A stretch of DNA of 5,525 bases, from assembly GCA_026984555.1 (NCBI GenBank), contig JALSRY010000035.1, forward strand, positions 1 through 5,525. The letters are read 5' to 3'. Origin of the DNA: Phycisphaerae bacterium (lineage in GTDB: Bacteria; Planctomycetota; Phycisphaerae; UBA1845; Fen-1342). The position numbers and the translations under genes are program-made. Each line of letters begins with the position of its first letter. Position 1 is the stretch's first letter. Shown one piece after another: positions 1 to 4,877 of this stretch. Below the pieces are notes generated by a model. It was not told the origin of the DNA and made no database searches. It worked only from the letters and a program-made list of their open reading frames with translations.

Positions 1-300
1 GTCCATCCGCCTCACCACCCCGCGGATGCCGTAGCGAATGTCCGGCAGGTTCGTGTCCTTGATGAGGGCCACGCGCGCAGCAGGCACCGTCTCGCGCTGT
101 CCATCGCGCAAGATGACGATCTCGCGAATGTTGCCGTCGGCGCCGGCGTGCTCCTCCAGCAACCGAAACCGCTCCCCCTTCACGCCGCGCAACGCCACCG
201 TGTCGTACCACGACACCGCGTGGACGAGATAGACGATGGCGACGAGGCAAAGCCCGTAGCGCAACAGCGGCATCAGCCAGCGTTTGAGGCCGGTTTCCAT
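1..300 (-). CDS. N-terminal part of a membrane-anchored protein, possibly flippase-like (LPG synthase TM / UPF0104 type); 3' end outside window
   Basis: Reading the minus strand from the ATG at 300-298 gives 100 residues without a stop, continuing past the left edge. Residues 1-9 are short and basic (METGLKRWL), followed by one clear hydrophobic segment at about 10-30 (MPLLRYGLCLVAIVYLVHAV), then a soluble stretch at 31-85 (WYDTVALRGVKGERF..., REIVILRDGQRE) that looks like a small beta-rich domain on the outer face. The region near 88-100 (DIRYGIRGVVRRMD) leads into what may be the next helix. From memory, planctomycete flippase-like proteins of the lysylphosphatidylglycerol synthase TM family often have such a one-helix start and small beta-rich insert with a W-x-D-x-V motif; this is a family-level inference, since none of the core helices lie in the window. 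A generic single-pass membrane protein is equally possible. The gene is divergent from the EamA carrier. The Shine-Dalgarno (314-319) sits 13 bases from this ATG, which is rather far; the frame is supported by the hydrophobic segment. Confidence 0.6.
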   Translation of the reverse strand, partial: METGLKRWLMPLLRYGLCLVAIVYLVHAVSWYDTVALRGVKGERFRLLEEHAGADGNIREIVILRDGQRETVPAARVALIKDTNLPDIRYGIRGVVRRMD

Positions 301-313
301 CAGCGGTGCACAT

Positions 314-319
314 CCTCCT
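314..319 (-). promoter_or_regulatory. Shine-Dalgarno AGGAGG for the left-edge gene, with unusually long spacing
   Basis: The minus strand reads AGGAGG here, a perfect match to the anti-SD core. Thirteen bases separate it from the ATG at 300. Another ATG (313-311) directly abuts the motif in a different frame, too close to be used normally. No ATG, GTG or TTG in the coding frame lies nearer; only a CTG at 303 does. Confidence 0.5.
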
Positions 320-371
320 GCCCGCGGGAACACGGGCCCCACCCGGCCCAGCCTCCGCCACGGGATCGCGG

Positions 372-380
372 AGTGTAGCA
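372..380 (-). promoter_or_regulatory. Candidate extended -10 promoter for the left-edge gene
   Basis: The minus strand reads TGC-TACACT (TACACT at 377-372, TGC at 380-378). TACACT matches TATAAT at four of six bases, and the TGN just before it makes an extended -10 element. No good -35 was found 16-19 bases upstream, which an extended -10 can offset. The start point would be near 365, leaving a leader of about 65 bases. Inference from motif only. Confidence 0.4.
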
Positions 381-431
381 TATTTGCCCCCCGCCGGGCA
401 CTGCGAGCCACACCGCGGGAAAACCGCTCGC

Positions 432-459
432 TTGAGAGATTCCCGCCCCGGGCTACGAT
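432..459 (+). promoter_or_regulatory. Candidate sigma70-type promoter for the EamA carrier gene
   Basis: TTGAGA at 432-437 (five of six to TTGACA), a 16-base spacer, and TACGAT at 454-459 (four of six to TATAAT, with the important first, second and last bases correct). The predicted start is near 466, about 56 bases before the ATG at 522. It is the best promoter match between the two divergent genes. Confidence 0.5.
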
Positions 460-473
460 GCGGCCGGCGCCTG

Positions 474-493
474 CCGCGCGGATCCTCGCGCGG
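474..493 (+). promoter_or_regulatory. GC-only stem-loop in the predicted leader of the EamA gene
   Basis: CCGCGCG (474-480) and CGCGCGG (487-493) are perfect 7-base inverted arms around the loop GATCCT. The flanking CGGCCG copies at 461-466 and 495-500 could pair as an outer stem with a bulge. The structure starts just after the predicted transcription start and ends 15 bases before the ribosome site GGAG (509-512). It may stabilise the mRNA 5' end, or may be chance in GC-rich DNA. Confidence 0.3.
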
Positions 494-521
494 TCGGCCG
501 AACGAAGCGGAGACCTCGCGC

Positions 522-1418
522 ATGGGGCCACAACCCGCCGGCACCGGAGCACGATCGTGGCCCGGCCTCGCAGCCCTGGTCGCTTGCGCCATCCTCTGGA
601 GCCTCAACGGACCGCTCATCAAGCTCTTGCACGAAGCTGGCGCCTCGGGCATCAGTATCGCGTTCTATCGCTCATGCTTCGGCGTGTTGATTTTTGTACC
701 CCTGGGGTGGCGCGGCTGGCACACGCTGCGGGGCACCGGGATCGGCTGGCCGATCGGCTCCGTGCTGGCATTCACAGTCATGACGCTGGCGTTCGTCGTC
801 GCCACCACGCGAACCGCCGCCGCCAACGCGATCATCCTCCAATACACCTCGCCCGTGTGGGTGTTTCTGCTCTCGCCCCTCCTGCTCCACGAACGCCCCC
901 ACCGCACCGACGCGCTCATGCTGGCGCTGGCGATGGCCGGCGTCGGGGTCATCTTCCTCGGACACCGCACCGGCGATGTCCCGGCCCTCGTGATCGGACT
1001 GATCGCCGGCTTGGGCTACGGCTCGCTCACGGTCGCGTTGCGCGGACTACGCCGCGCGAACCCGAGCACCGTCGTGGCGCTCAACACCGTCGGCTCGACC
1101 GTGTTGCTCGTCCCCGTCGTGGCAATCTGGGCCACCTTCGACCTGACCCGCCACCAGTTCCTGCTCCTCGTACTGCTCAGCGTGGTGCAGTTCGCGCTGC
1201 CCTACCTCCTTTTCTCGTGGGCCTTGCAACGGGTCGAGGCTCACCAGGCCGCGTTGATCGTCCTGCTCGAAGCGGTCCTCAACCCGCTGCAAACCTTCCT
1301 GATCGTCGGCGAGCGCGTGCCCACCGCGACGCTGATCGGCGGGCCGCTGATTCTGCTCGGTGTCGCCGGGGGGCTCTGGCTGCGCTGGCGCCGCCAACAG
1401 GCCACCAACACCGCCTGA
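522..1418 (+). CDS. EamA-family transporter (drug/metabolite transporter superfamily)
   Basis: A 298-residue inner-membrane carrier of the size usual for 10-helix EamA/RhaT-like DMT proteins, expected to move a small metabolite or amino acid by secondary transport. It shows the internal duplication of the family. The first half opens with a helix containing ACAILWSLNGPLIK (about 21-34) and closes with ANAIILQYTSPVWVFLLSPL (101-120) and the loop LLHERP. The second half closes with HQAALIVLLEAVLNPLQTFL (241-260), then GERVPTATLIGG and a last helix (about 271-288). HERP and GERV end the two halves in equivalent places. The C-terminus is basic (LRWRRQQ), consistent with the cytoplasmic side. The frame stays open upstream to about 306, but that extension is Arg/Pro-rich and lies over the promoter and leader, so I chose the ATG at 522, preceded by GGAG at 509-512 with 9 bases spacing. 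It is transcribed away from the left-edge gene and toward the DUF2203 gene. Substrate unknown. Confidence 0.93.
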   Translation: MGPQPAGTGARSWPGLAALVACAILWSLNGPLIKLLHEAGASGISIAFYRSCFGVLIFVPLGWRGWHTLRGTGIGWPIGSVLAFTVMTLAFVVATTRTAAANAIILQYTSPVWVFLLSPLLLHERPHRTDALMLALAMAGVGVIFLGHRTGDVPALVIGLIAGLGYGSLTVALRGLRRANPSTVVALNTVGSTVLLVPVVAIWATFDLTRHQFLLLVLLSVVQFALPYLLFSWALQRVEAHQAALIVLLEAVLNPLQTFLIVGERVPTATLIGGPLILLGVAGGLWLRWRRQQATNTA

Positions 1419-1509
1419 TACCCACAGCCCGATCAGAACCGCGACAGCCCGCGGAGGTACTGGCTCCCGCAGCCAAAAAGGGGAGTTGCATCGGAAAGCG
1501 CGGCTGAAA

Positions 1510-1534
1510 CCCCGTCCCGGAAAAGGACGCGGGG
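1510..1534 (-). terminator. Weak bidirectional hairpin between convergent genes
   Basis: CCCCGTCC (1510-1517) pairs with GGAC-GC-GGGG (1525-1534) with a two-base bulge and a 7-base loop. On the minus strand it is followed by TTT (then CAGCC), a short U-tract, placing it 11 bases past the DUF2203 stop. On the plus strand there is no U-tract. It is the only plausible terminator in the 126-base convergent gap; Rho-dependent ending is as likely. Confidence 0.35.
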
Positions 1535-1544
1535 ACGCGCCGGC

Positions 1545-2042
1545 CTATTCCGCCGGGTCGTCGGCGCCGTCCTCGCCACGGGCGAGCGCCTCGCGCTCGA
1601 GCGTTCGGCAGAACGCGTCGTCGATCGGCTGTCGGCCGGCAAACCCGGCCTGAACCTCGTGCCAGTGGCTCACTTCGGCTTCGCCGAGTCGCCAGCAGAG
1701 CCAGATGCGGCGGCCCTCGTAGCGCGCGGGAAAATCGACGAGCCCGCCGACCAGGTCCTTCATTTCGCAGCCGATATCGGTGATTTCCTGGTGCAGTTGG
1801 CGCAAGCGATCCACGCGGGTTTGCATTTCCGCCCGCACGCGATCGAGCCGCTCGTGGTTATCGGCGGACAGCGCGAGCTCCTGCTGCTCGTCACGCAGTC
1901 GCATCAGCCGCGCGTAGACCTCGACGATATCAGCGACGATCTTGCGGACGAGCACAAGCGTGGCGTTGGCGGATGCGACGGTGAAGAGCCGCTCCGTCCG
2001 GCGCGCTGGATGCCCGAGGTCGATCGCGTTCTTGTGCCCCAT
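1545..2042 (-). CDS. DUF2203 domain-containing protein
   Basis: A 165-residue soluble protein of the conserved DUF2203 family, function unknown. Two family hallmarks are visible. One is the N-terminal LFTVASANATLVLVRKIVAD (19-38), the usual 'FT..EAN..LP.v..iv.d' start. The other is the C-terminal KDLVGGLVDFPARYEGRRIW (about 95-114) followed by LCWRLGEAEVSHWHE and GFAGRQPID (to about 141). Between them, residues 39-90 are charged and leucine-rich (LMRLRDEQQELAL, RVRAEMQTRVDRLRQLHQEI), most likely a helical hairpin or coiled coil. Cys92, Cys116, His126 and His128 are present; whether they bind a metal is not known. The tail (146-165) is acidic. The start chosen is the ATG at 2042, with GGGAGGAGAGG at 2063-2053; the frame is open upstream to 2273 but that part is not protein-like and contains the promoter. 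It is convergent with the EamA gene and lies 234 bases after the ABC permease, with its own promoter, so it is probably not obligately co-transcribed with the ABC genes. Confidence 0.9.
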   Translation of the reverse strand: MGHKNAIDLGHPARRTERLFTVASANATLVLVRKIVADIVEVYARLMRLRDEQQELALSADNHERLDRVRAEMQTRVDRLRQLHQEITDIGCEMKDLVGGLVDFPARYEGRRIWLCWRLGEAEVSHWHEVQAGFAGRQPIDDAFCRTLEREALARGEDGADDPAE

Positions 2043-2080
2043 GACGCTCTTTCCTCTCCTCCCGTACCGTTGCGTTACCA

Positions 2081-2110
2081 AGCGTATGGTCGGGGGTTGC
2101 GAAATGTCAA
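2081..2110 (-). promoter_or_regulatory. Candidate sigma70-type promoter for the DUF2203 gene
   Basis: On the minus strand a perfect TTGACA (2110-2105) is followed after 18 bases by TACGCT (2086-2081), which keeps the three most conserved -10 positions (T1, A2, T6). The start point would be near 2074, leaving a leader of about 32 bases that contains a strong purine-rich ribosome site (2063-2053). A perfect TTGACA at the right distance makes this the strongest promoter call in the window. Confidence 0.6.
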
Positions 2111-2126
2111 TGCGCGATTCGCATTG
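2108..2126. promoter_or_regulatory. Inverted repeat over the -35 box, candidate operator
   Basis: CAATGCG (2108-2114) and CGCATTG (2120-2126) are perfect 7-base arms around CGATT. The repeat overlaps three bases of the -35 box of the DUF2203 promoter and extends upstream of it. Arm length, 12-base centre-to-centre spacing and position suit a dimeric helix-turn-helix regulator. It is not a terminator for the upstream permease, as no U-run follows on the minus strand. Role inferred only. Confidence 0.4.
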
Positions 2127-2276
2127 GGAGGCATAAACGCCCGCGGGCGCTGACGTTGCGGAATCTCGCCCGCGACCGGGACGCTCTGTACCCGGGGTGG
2201 TGGGAGGCGGCGCTTCCGGGGTTCTCGCGAGCCGGACGAAGGAAAACTCGCGGCGGGTCGGTTCCCACAGCAAGCA

Positions 2277-3602
2277 TCACGCGTAGCGCAGCCAGCGCAG
2301 CAGTTCCTTGAACGACGGCTGTTTGCCGTACATCAGCACACCGACGCGGAAGACCTTGCCGGCCAGCCAGATCACGGCCACGACCGCCAGCCAGAGGATT
2401 GCCAGCGTGGAGACGATTTGCACCATCGGGGTTTCGGGATCGGCACAGACGCGCAGGATCATGACGAACGGCGTGATTGGAGGAATATAGCTCAACACGA
2501 CACTGAGGATGCCGTTGGGATTCTGCGAAATCTGCCACCAGAGCATCATCGGGACGATCGTGAGCAGGGTGAGGGGAGCGGCCATGCTCTGGGCTTCCTT
2601 GAGCGTGTTGCAAGCTGCGCCGACCGCCGCCAGAAACGCGGAAAAGAGCAGGAATCCGGGGATGAAGTACAGGACGACGAACGTAAGCCGGTAGGGCGTG
2701 ACGAGGTAACCCATGCCGCGCGACTCGGCGCCGCCGTAGCCGACCGCCCCCCAGATCAGCATGAGCGTGGCGCCGACGCCGACCATGCCGAGGATCTTGC
2801 CGGCCATCATCTGGGTGGGGCTGATGGCCGAGAGGAGCACCTCGACGACGCGTGAGCTTTTCTCCTCGATGACGCTCGTGAGCAGTCCCTGGCTGATGGT
2901 CATGGTTCCCATGAAAAGCAGGAACATGAACGCGAAGGGCGTCATGAAGCGGATCAGCTCGCTGCCGCTGGTATCCTGCCCGCTGCGCACGTCCACCTCG
3001 CGCAGATTGACGGGGGTTTCGAGTCGGCGGACGAGGTCGTAGTCGATCGGTGGCCGGTGGCGCTCGAAGCGCAATCGCGCGATGGTCTCGTCGAGCATCT
3101 TCTGGAGGGCCATCTGGATTTCGAGCGTGCTGTCTTTGCGGCCGAGCTCGCACGCGGGCCCGGCGGGAGCGGTGGCCGGTGTTCCGGGCAGGCTTCCGGC
3201 GGCGGGCGCCGAGGCCGGCGGCGCGTCCTCGGGCGGGGGGGCGAGCACGTCGGCGGGGATCACGAGGTAGGCGTAAAGCTTGCCGGCGCGCACGTCGGCC
3301 CGCAGGGCGTCGAGGTCGGCCTTCGCCGGCGCGACCGGCTCGAACGCGAGTTTGCGCTGGGGATGCTGCCGATTGTACGCCGCCACGCGCGCCTGCAACG
3401 CCGACGTCACCACGCCGGTATGATCCACCAGCGCGATGGCGCGGGTCTTGACGATCTGCTTCTCGGCGAGTTTGCCGATTTTTTCGGTGCCGAAAATCAA
3501 CAGGATCATCAACATCGGCAGCAGAATCGAACTGACCAGAAACGTCTTCGTCTTGACGGTCTCGATGTATTCGCGGACGGCGACGACGAGGATCTTGTTC
3601 AT
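2277..3602 (-). CDS. ABC transporter permease, NatB-like (ABC-2 type, COG1668)
   Basis: A 441-residue inner-membrane subunit that would pair with the ATPase encoded just upstream to form an exporter. The layout is that of NatB-type ABC-2 permeases. A short amphipathic start (MNKILVVAVREYIETVKTKT, 1-20) precedes TM1 (about 21-38). A large extracytoplasmic domain follows (about 39-218), then a cluster of five or six helices (about 219-242, 265-289, 305-330, 342-358, 363-383, 395-415) and a basic C-terminus. The family's cytoplasmic coupling motif is clear: EEKSSRVVEVLLSAISPTQ (246-264) followed by MMAGKILG. The external domain contains a Pro/Ala-rich, low-complexity stretch at about 120-150 with one cysteine at 151, probably a flexible insert. 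The start ATG (3602) overlaps the ATPase stop as ATGA, so translation is coupled. B. subtilis NatAB exports Na+, but related pairs carry other substrates, so the substrate here is open. Confidence 0.92.
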   Translation of the reverse strand: MNKILVVAVREYIETVKTKTFLVSSILLPMLMILLIFGTEKIGKLAEKQIVKTRAIALVDHTGVVTSALQARVAAYNRQHPQRKLAFEPVAPAKADLDALRADVRAGKLYAYLVIPADVLAPPPEDAPPASAPAAGSLPGTPATAPAGPACELGRKDSTLEIQMALQKMLDETIARLRFERHRPPIDYDLVRRLETPVNLREVDVRSGQDTSGSELIRFMTPFAFMFLLFMGTMTISQGLLTSVIEEKSSRVVEVLLSAISPTQMMAGKILGMVGVGATLMLIWGAVGYGGAESRGMGYLVTPYRLTFVVLYFIPGFLLFSAFLAAVGAACNTLKEAQSMAAPLTLLTIVPMMLWWQISQNPNGILSVVLSYIPPITPFVMILRVCADPETPMVQIVSTLAILWLAVVAVIWLAGKVFRVGVLMYGKQPSFKELLRWLRYA

Positions 3603-4555
3603 GCGGCACCTCCCCCGGCGGTTTCGGCCACAGGACGCGCCGGCGGCGGACCCCCCTGATCCTGCTGAACCAGCTTTACGAAAACCTCGTGCAGGTCGAG
3701 CCGTTGCACTTCGAAACGCGAGATCCGTCCCAGCTCGATCGCTCGGCGGAGGATGCGGTCCGGGTCCACCTCCTTCGGCACCTCGATCCGCGCTCCGCCG
3801 TCGGTGATCTCCGCGTCGATGACCCCTTCGATCCGCTCGAGCGGCGCGAAGTCGCCCTCTCCCTCGATCACCACCATGCGGCTGGAAAAACGCGCCCGGA
3901 TTTCGTCGAGCGTACCCTCGATCAGCTTGCGGCCGCGGTTGATGAGCACGAGCCGATCGCAAAGGCGCTGGGCCTGCTCCATCTGGTGCGTCGAGAAAAC
4001 GACGGTGGTGCCTTCCCGGCGGAGATCCATGACCAGGTTCTTGAGCATCTCCATGTTGATCGGATCGAGCCCGGAGAAGGGTTCGTCGAGGATGACGAGC
4101 TCGGGGCGGTGGAGGATCGTGACGACGAACTGGAGCTTCTGGCTCATGCCCTTGGAAAGCGCTTCCACACGCTTGTAGCGCCAGTCGGCCAGCTCGATCC
4201 GCTCGAGGGTCTCACCGATGCGCGCGCTCAGCTCGGTGCCGCGCAACCCCTTGAGCTTGCCGAAATAGCGCAGGGTCGCGTCGACGGTCATTTTCCGATA
4301 CAGCCCGCGTTCTTCGGGCAGGTAGCCGATGCGGTCCTTGACGTCGATCGCGCGGGGATGGCCGAGCACGCGAATGGACCCGCTGTCCGGGTAGATGATG
4401 CTCATGAGCATCCGAATCGTGGTGGTCTTGCCGGCTCCGTTCGGGCCGAGAAACCCCACGATCCGCCCCGTCGGTATCGCGAGGTTCAGGCGATCCACGG
4501 CGACGAAATCGCCGTAGCGCTTGACAATATCCGTCAATTCGATGGCGTTGATCAC
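3599..4555 (-). CDS. ABC transporter ATP-binding protein, NatA-like (COG4152)
   Basis: A 318-residue cytoplasmic ATPase that powers the permease encoded next to it. Visible motifs in order: Walker A GPNGAGKT (37-44); a Q-loop region reading IGYLPEERGLY (77-87), where Glu replaces the usual Gln, as is normal in this subfamily; signature LSKGMSQKLQ (133-142), the NatA-type variant of LSGGQ; Walker B LVILDEP (153-159) with D-loop SGLDP (161-165); and the switch His in STHQ (190). Residues about 205-295 form the C-terminal DUF4162-type domain (RKLIEGTLDEIRARF..., LHEVFVKL). The last 18 residues are Gly/Pro/Ala-rich and probably disordered. The start is taken as GTG (4555-4553), giving VINAIELTDIVKRYG; a GAGGG ribosome site (4566-4562) lies 6 bases upstream, and the upstream open frame to 4723 has no homologous-looking sequence. 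It is the first gene of the pair and divergent from the MFS gene. Confidence 0.94.
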   Translation of the reverse strand: MINAIELTDIVKRYGDFVAVDRLNLAIPTGRIVGFLGPNGAGKTTTIRMLMSIIYPDSGSIRVLGHPRAIDVKDRIGYLPEERGLYRKMTVDATLRYFGKLKGLRGTELSARIGETLERIELADWRYKRVEALSKGMSQKLQFVVTILHRPELVILDEPFSGLDPINMEMLKNLVMDLRREGTTVVFSTHQMEQAQRLCDRLVLINRGRKLIEGTLDEIRARFSSRMVVIEGEGDFAPLERIEGVIDAEITDGGARIEVPKEVDPDRILRRAIELGRISRFEVQRLDLHEVFVKLVQQDQGGPPPARPVAETAGGGAA

Positions 4556-4561
4556 GCGCAG

Positions 4562-4566
4562 CCCTC
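4562..4566 (-). promoter_or_regulatory. Ribosome binding site deciding the GTG start of the ABC ATPase
   Basis: The minus strand reads GAGGG, six bases before GTG at 4555. No ATG lies in frame between here and 4723, and family members begin at about this point, a few residues before the first beta strand. The site supports GTG over the far upstream ATG. Confidence 0.6.
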
Positions 4567-4575
4567 GGTTCGTCG

Positions 4576-4593
4576 GCGGCCCGGCGGGGCCGC
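4576..4593 (-). promoter_or_regulatory. GC-only hairpin in the predicted leader of the ABC ATPase mRNA
   Basis: GCGGCCC (4576-4582) and GGGCCGC (4587-4593) are perfect 7-base arms around a 4-base loop. On the transcript the hairpin would begin about 8 bases after the predicted start and end about 10 bases before the GAGGG ribosome site. It lacks a U-run and so is not an intrinsic terminator; a 5' stabilising or translation-tuning role is possible. Confidence 0.35.
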
Positions 4594-4607
4594 GGCTCGT
4601 GCGAACA

Positions 4608-4636
4608 CTATTACCCGTTTTGGCGGCAGATGGGAA
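4608..4636 (-). promoter_or_regulatory. Candidate promoter for the ABC exporter operon
   Basis: The minus strand has TTCCCA (4636-4631, four of six to TTGACA), a 17-base spacer, and TAATAG (4613-4608, three of six to TATAAT). The spot is locally AT-richer than its surroundings. The start would be near 4601, with a leader of about 46 bases. Moderate to weak match. Confidence 0.35.
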
Positions 4637-4766
4637 TTCGAGAAGGCGGCGGTTTTTGTAAGACGCGCGCTCGGTCGCAAGGGGGTGGCCAAACGGGACG
4701 CGGCGGGCATGGACACCCGGCACTGCGTATGCAAAGAGGGACGATCGCGGCGCCGGGGCGGCCCGC

Positions 4767-4795
4767 TTTACGCCCGTGCGGGCGGCGCGTAGAGT
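4767..4795 (+). promoter_or_regulatory. Candidate sigma70-type promoter for the MFS gene, with palindrome in the spacer
   Basis: TTTACG (4767-4772, four of six) and TAGAGT (4790-4795, four of six) are separated by the optimal 17 bases. The predicted start near 4802 gives a leader of about 75 bases. The spacer carries CGCCCG-TG-CGGGCG (4771-4784), a near-continuous palindrome between -35 and -10, where a bound repressor or MerR-like activator would act. Inferred from motifs only. Confidence 0.45.
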
Positions 4796-4877
4796 TTGCG
4801 GGTGATTGCCCGGCGAGGTGCCGGTTCGGCGGCGTCGGGCTTGCCCGCTGTGCCACGATCAGACCACGCAGGATCTC

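Larger units (their letters stand above)
2043..2276. other. Non-coding gap between the ABC permease and DUF2203 genes
   Basis: Besides the promoter, inverted repeat and ribosome site listed separately, the gap has a 12-base perfect palindrome CGCCCGCGGGCG at 2138-2149 and a loose hairpin (CGCGAG 2226-2231 with CTCGCG 2247-2252, 15-base loop) 25 bases past the permease stop without a U-run. No small gene with a ribosome site was seen. The open minus frame across the gap is Pro/Arg/Thr-rich and has no sign of being protein. Confidence 0.6.
4556..4877. other. Divergent intergenic region between the ABC operon and the MFS gene
   Basis: This 322-base stretch contains no convincing gene. It holds one candidate promoter for each direction, a GC-only hairpin in the predicted ABC leader, and a palindrome inside the predicted MFS promoter; these are listed separately. 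Open frames crossing it on both strands are Arg/Pro/Gly-rich without ribosome sites and are taken as by-products of high GC. No tRNA or recognisable riboswitch was seen. Confidence 0.6.

Noticed and set aside
77..87. The Glu in place of the Q-loop Gln and LSKGM in place of LSGGQ in the ABC ATPase as signs of a dead enzyme (residue numbers given)
   Set aside because: Both are normal for COG4152 NatA-type ATPases; Walker A, Walker B, the D-loop and switch His are all intact.
306..521. A 72-residue N-terminal extension of the EamA protein
   Set aside because: It is Arg/Pro/Gly-rich, would cover the promoter, hairpin and leader, and family members start a few residues before the first helix, as from the ATG at 522.
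1464..1485. CTCCC/GGGAG inverted arms after the EamA stop as a terminator
   Set aside because: Five base pairs with a 12-base loop and only two T bases following; weaker than the hairpin at 1510-1534.
284..1507. A 407-codon open frame on the plus strand over the EamA gene
   Set aside because: The product is Arg/Pro/His-rich with no membrane pattern, whereas the EamA frame has the expected repeats and helices.
2138..2149. A perfect 12-base palindrome CGCCCGCGGGCG as operator or terminator
   Set aside because: GC-only, leaves at most a four-pair stem when looped, and lies well upstream of the DUF2203 promoter; chance is likely at this base composition.
1659..2153. A 164-codon plus-strand frame opposite the DUF2203 gene
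   Set aside because: It is an antisense shadow; the minus frame carries the DUF2203 hallmarks and a strong ribosome site.
2226..2252. A hairpin 25 bases after the ABC permease stop as a terminator
   Set aside because: Only six base pairs with a 15-base loop and no U-run on the minus strand.
2107..3609. A 500-codon open frame on the minus strand, overlapping the ABC permease in another frame
   Set aside because: Its product is Arg/Pro/His-rich with no domain, and the permease in the other frame has clear helices and the NatB coupling motif. Long spurious frames are expected in GC-rich coding DNA.
3689..4792. A 367-codon open frame on the plus strand, antisense to the ABC ATPase
   Set aside because: It is the antisense mirror of a strongly conserved ATPase gene, has no recognisable motif or ribosome site, and its acidic/His-rich composition follows from the sense codons.
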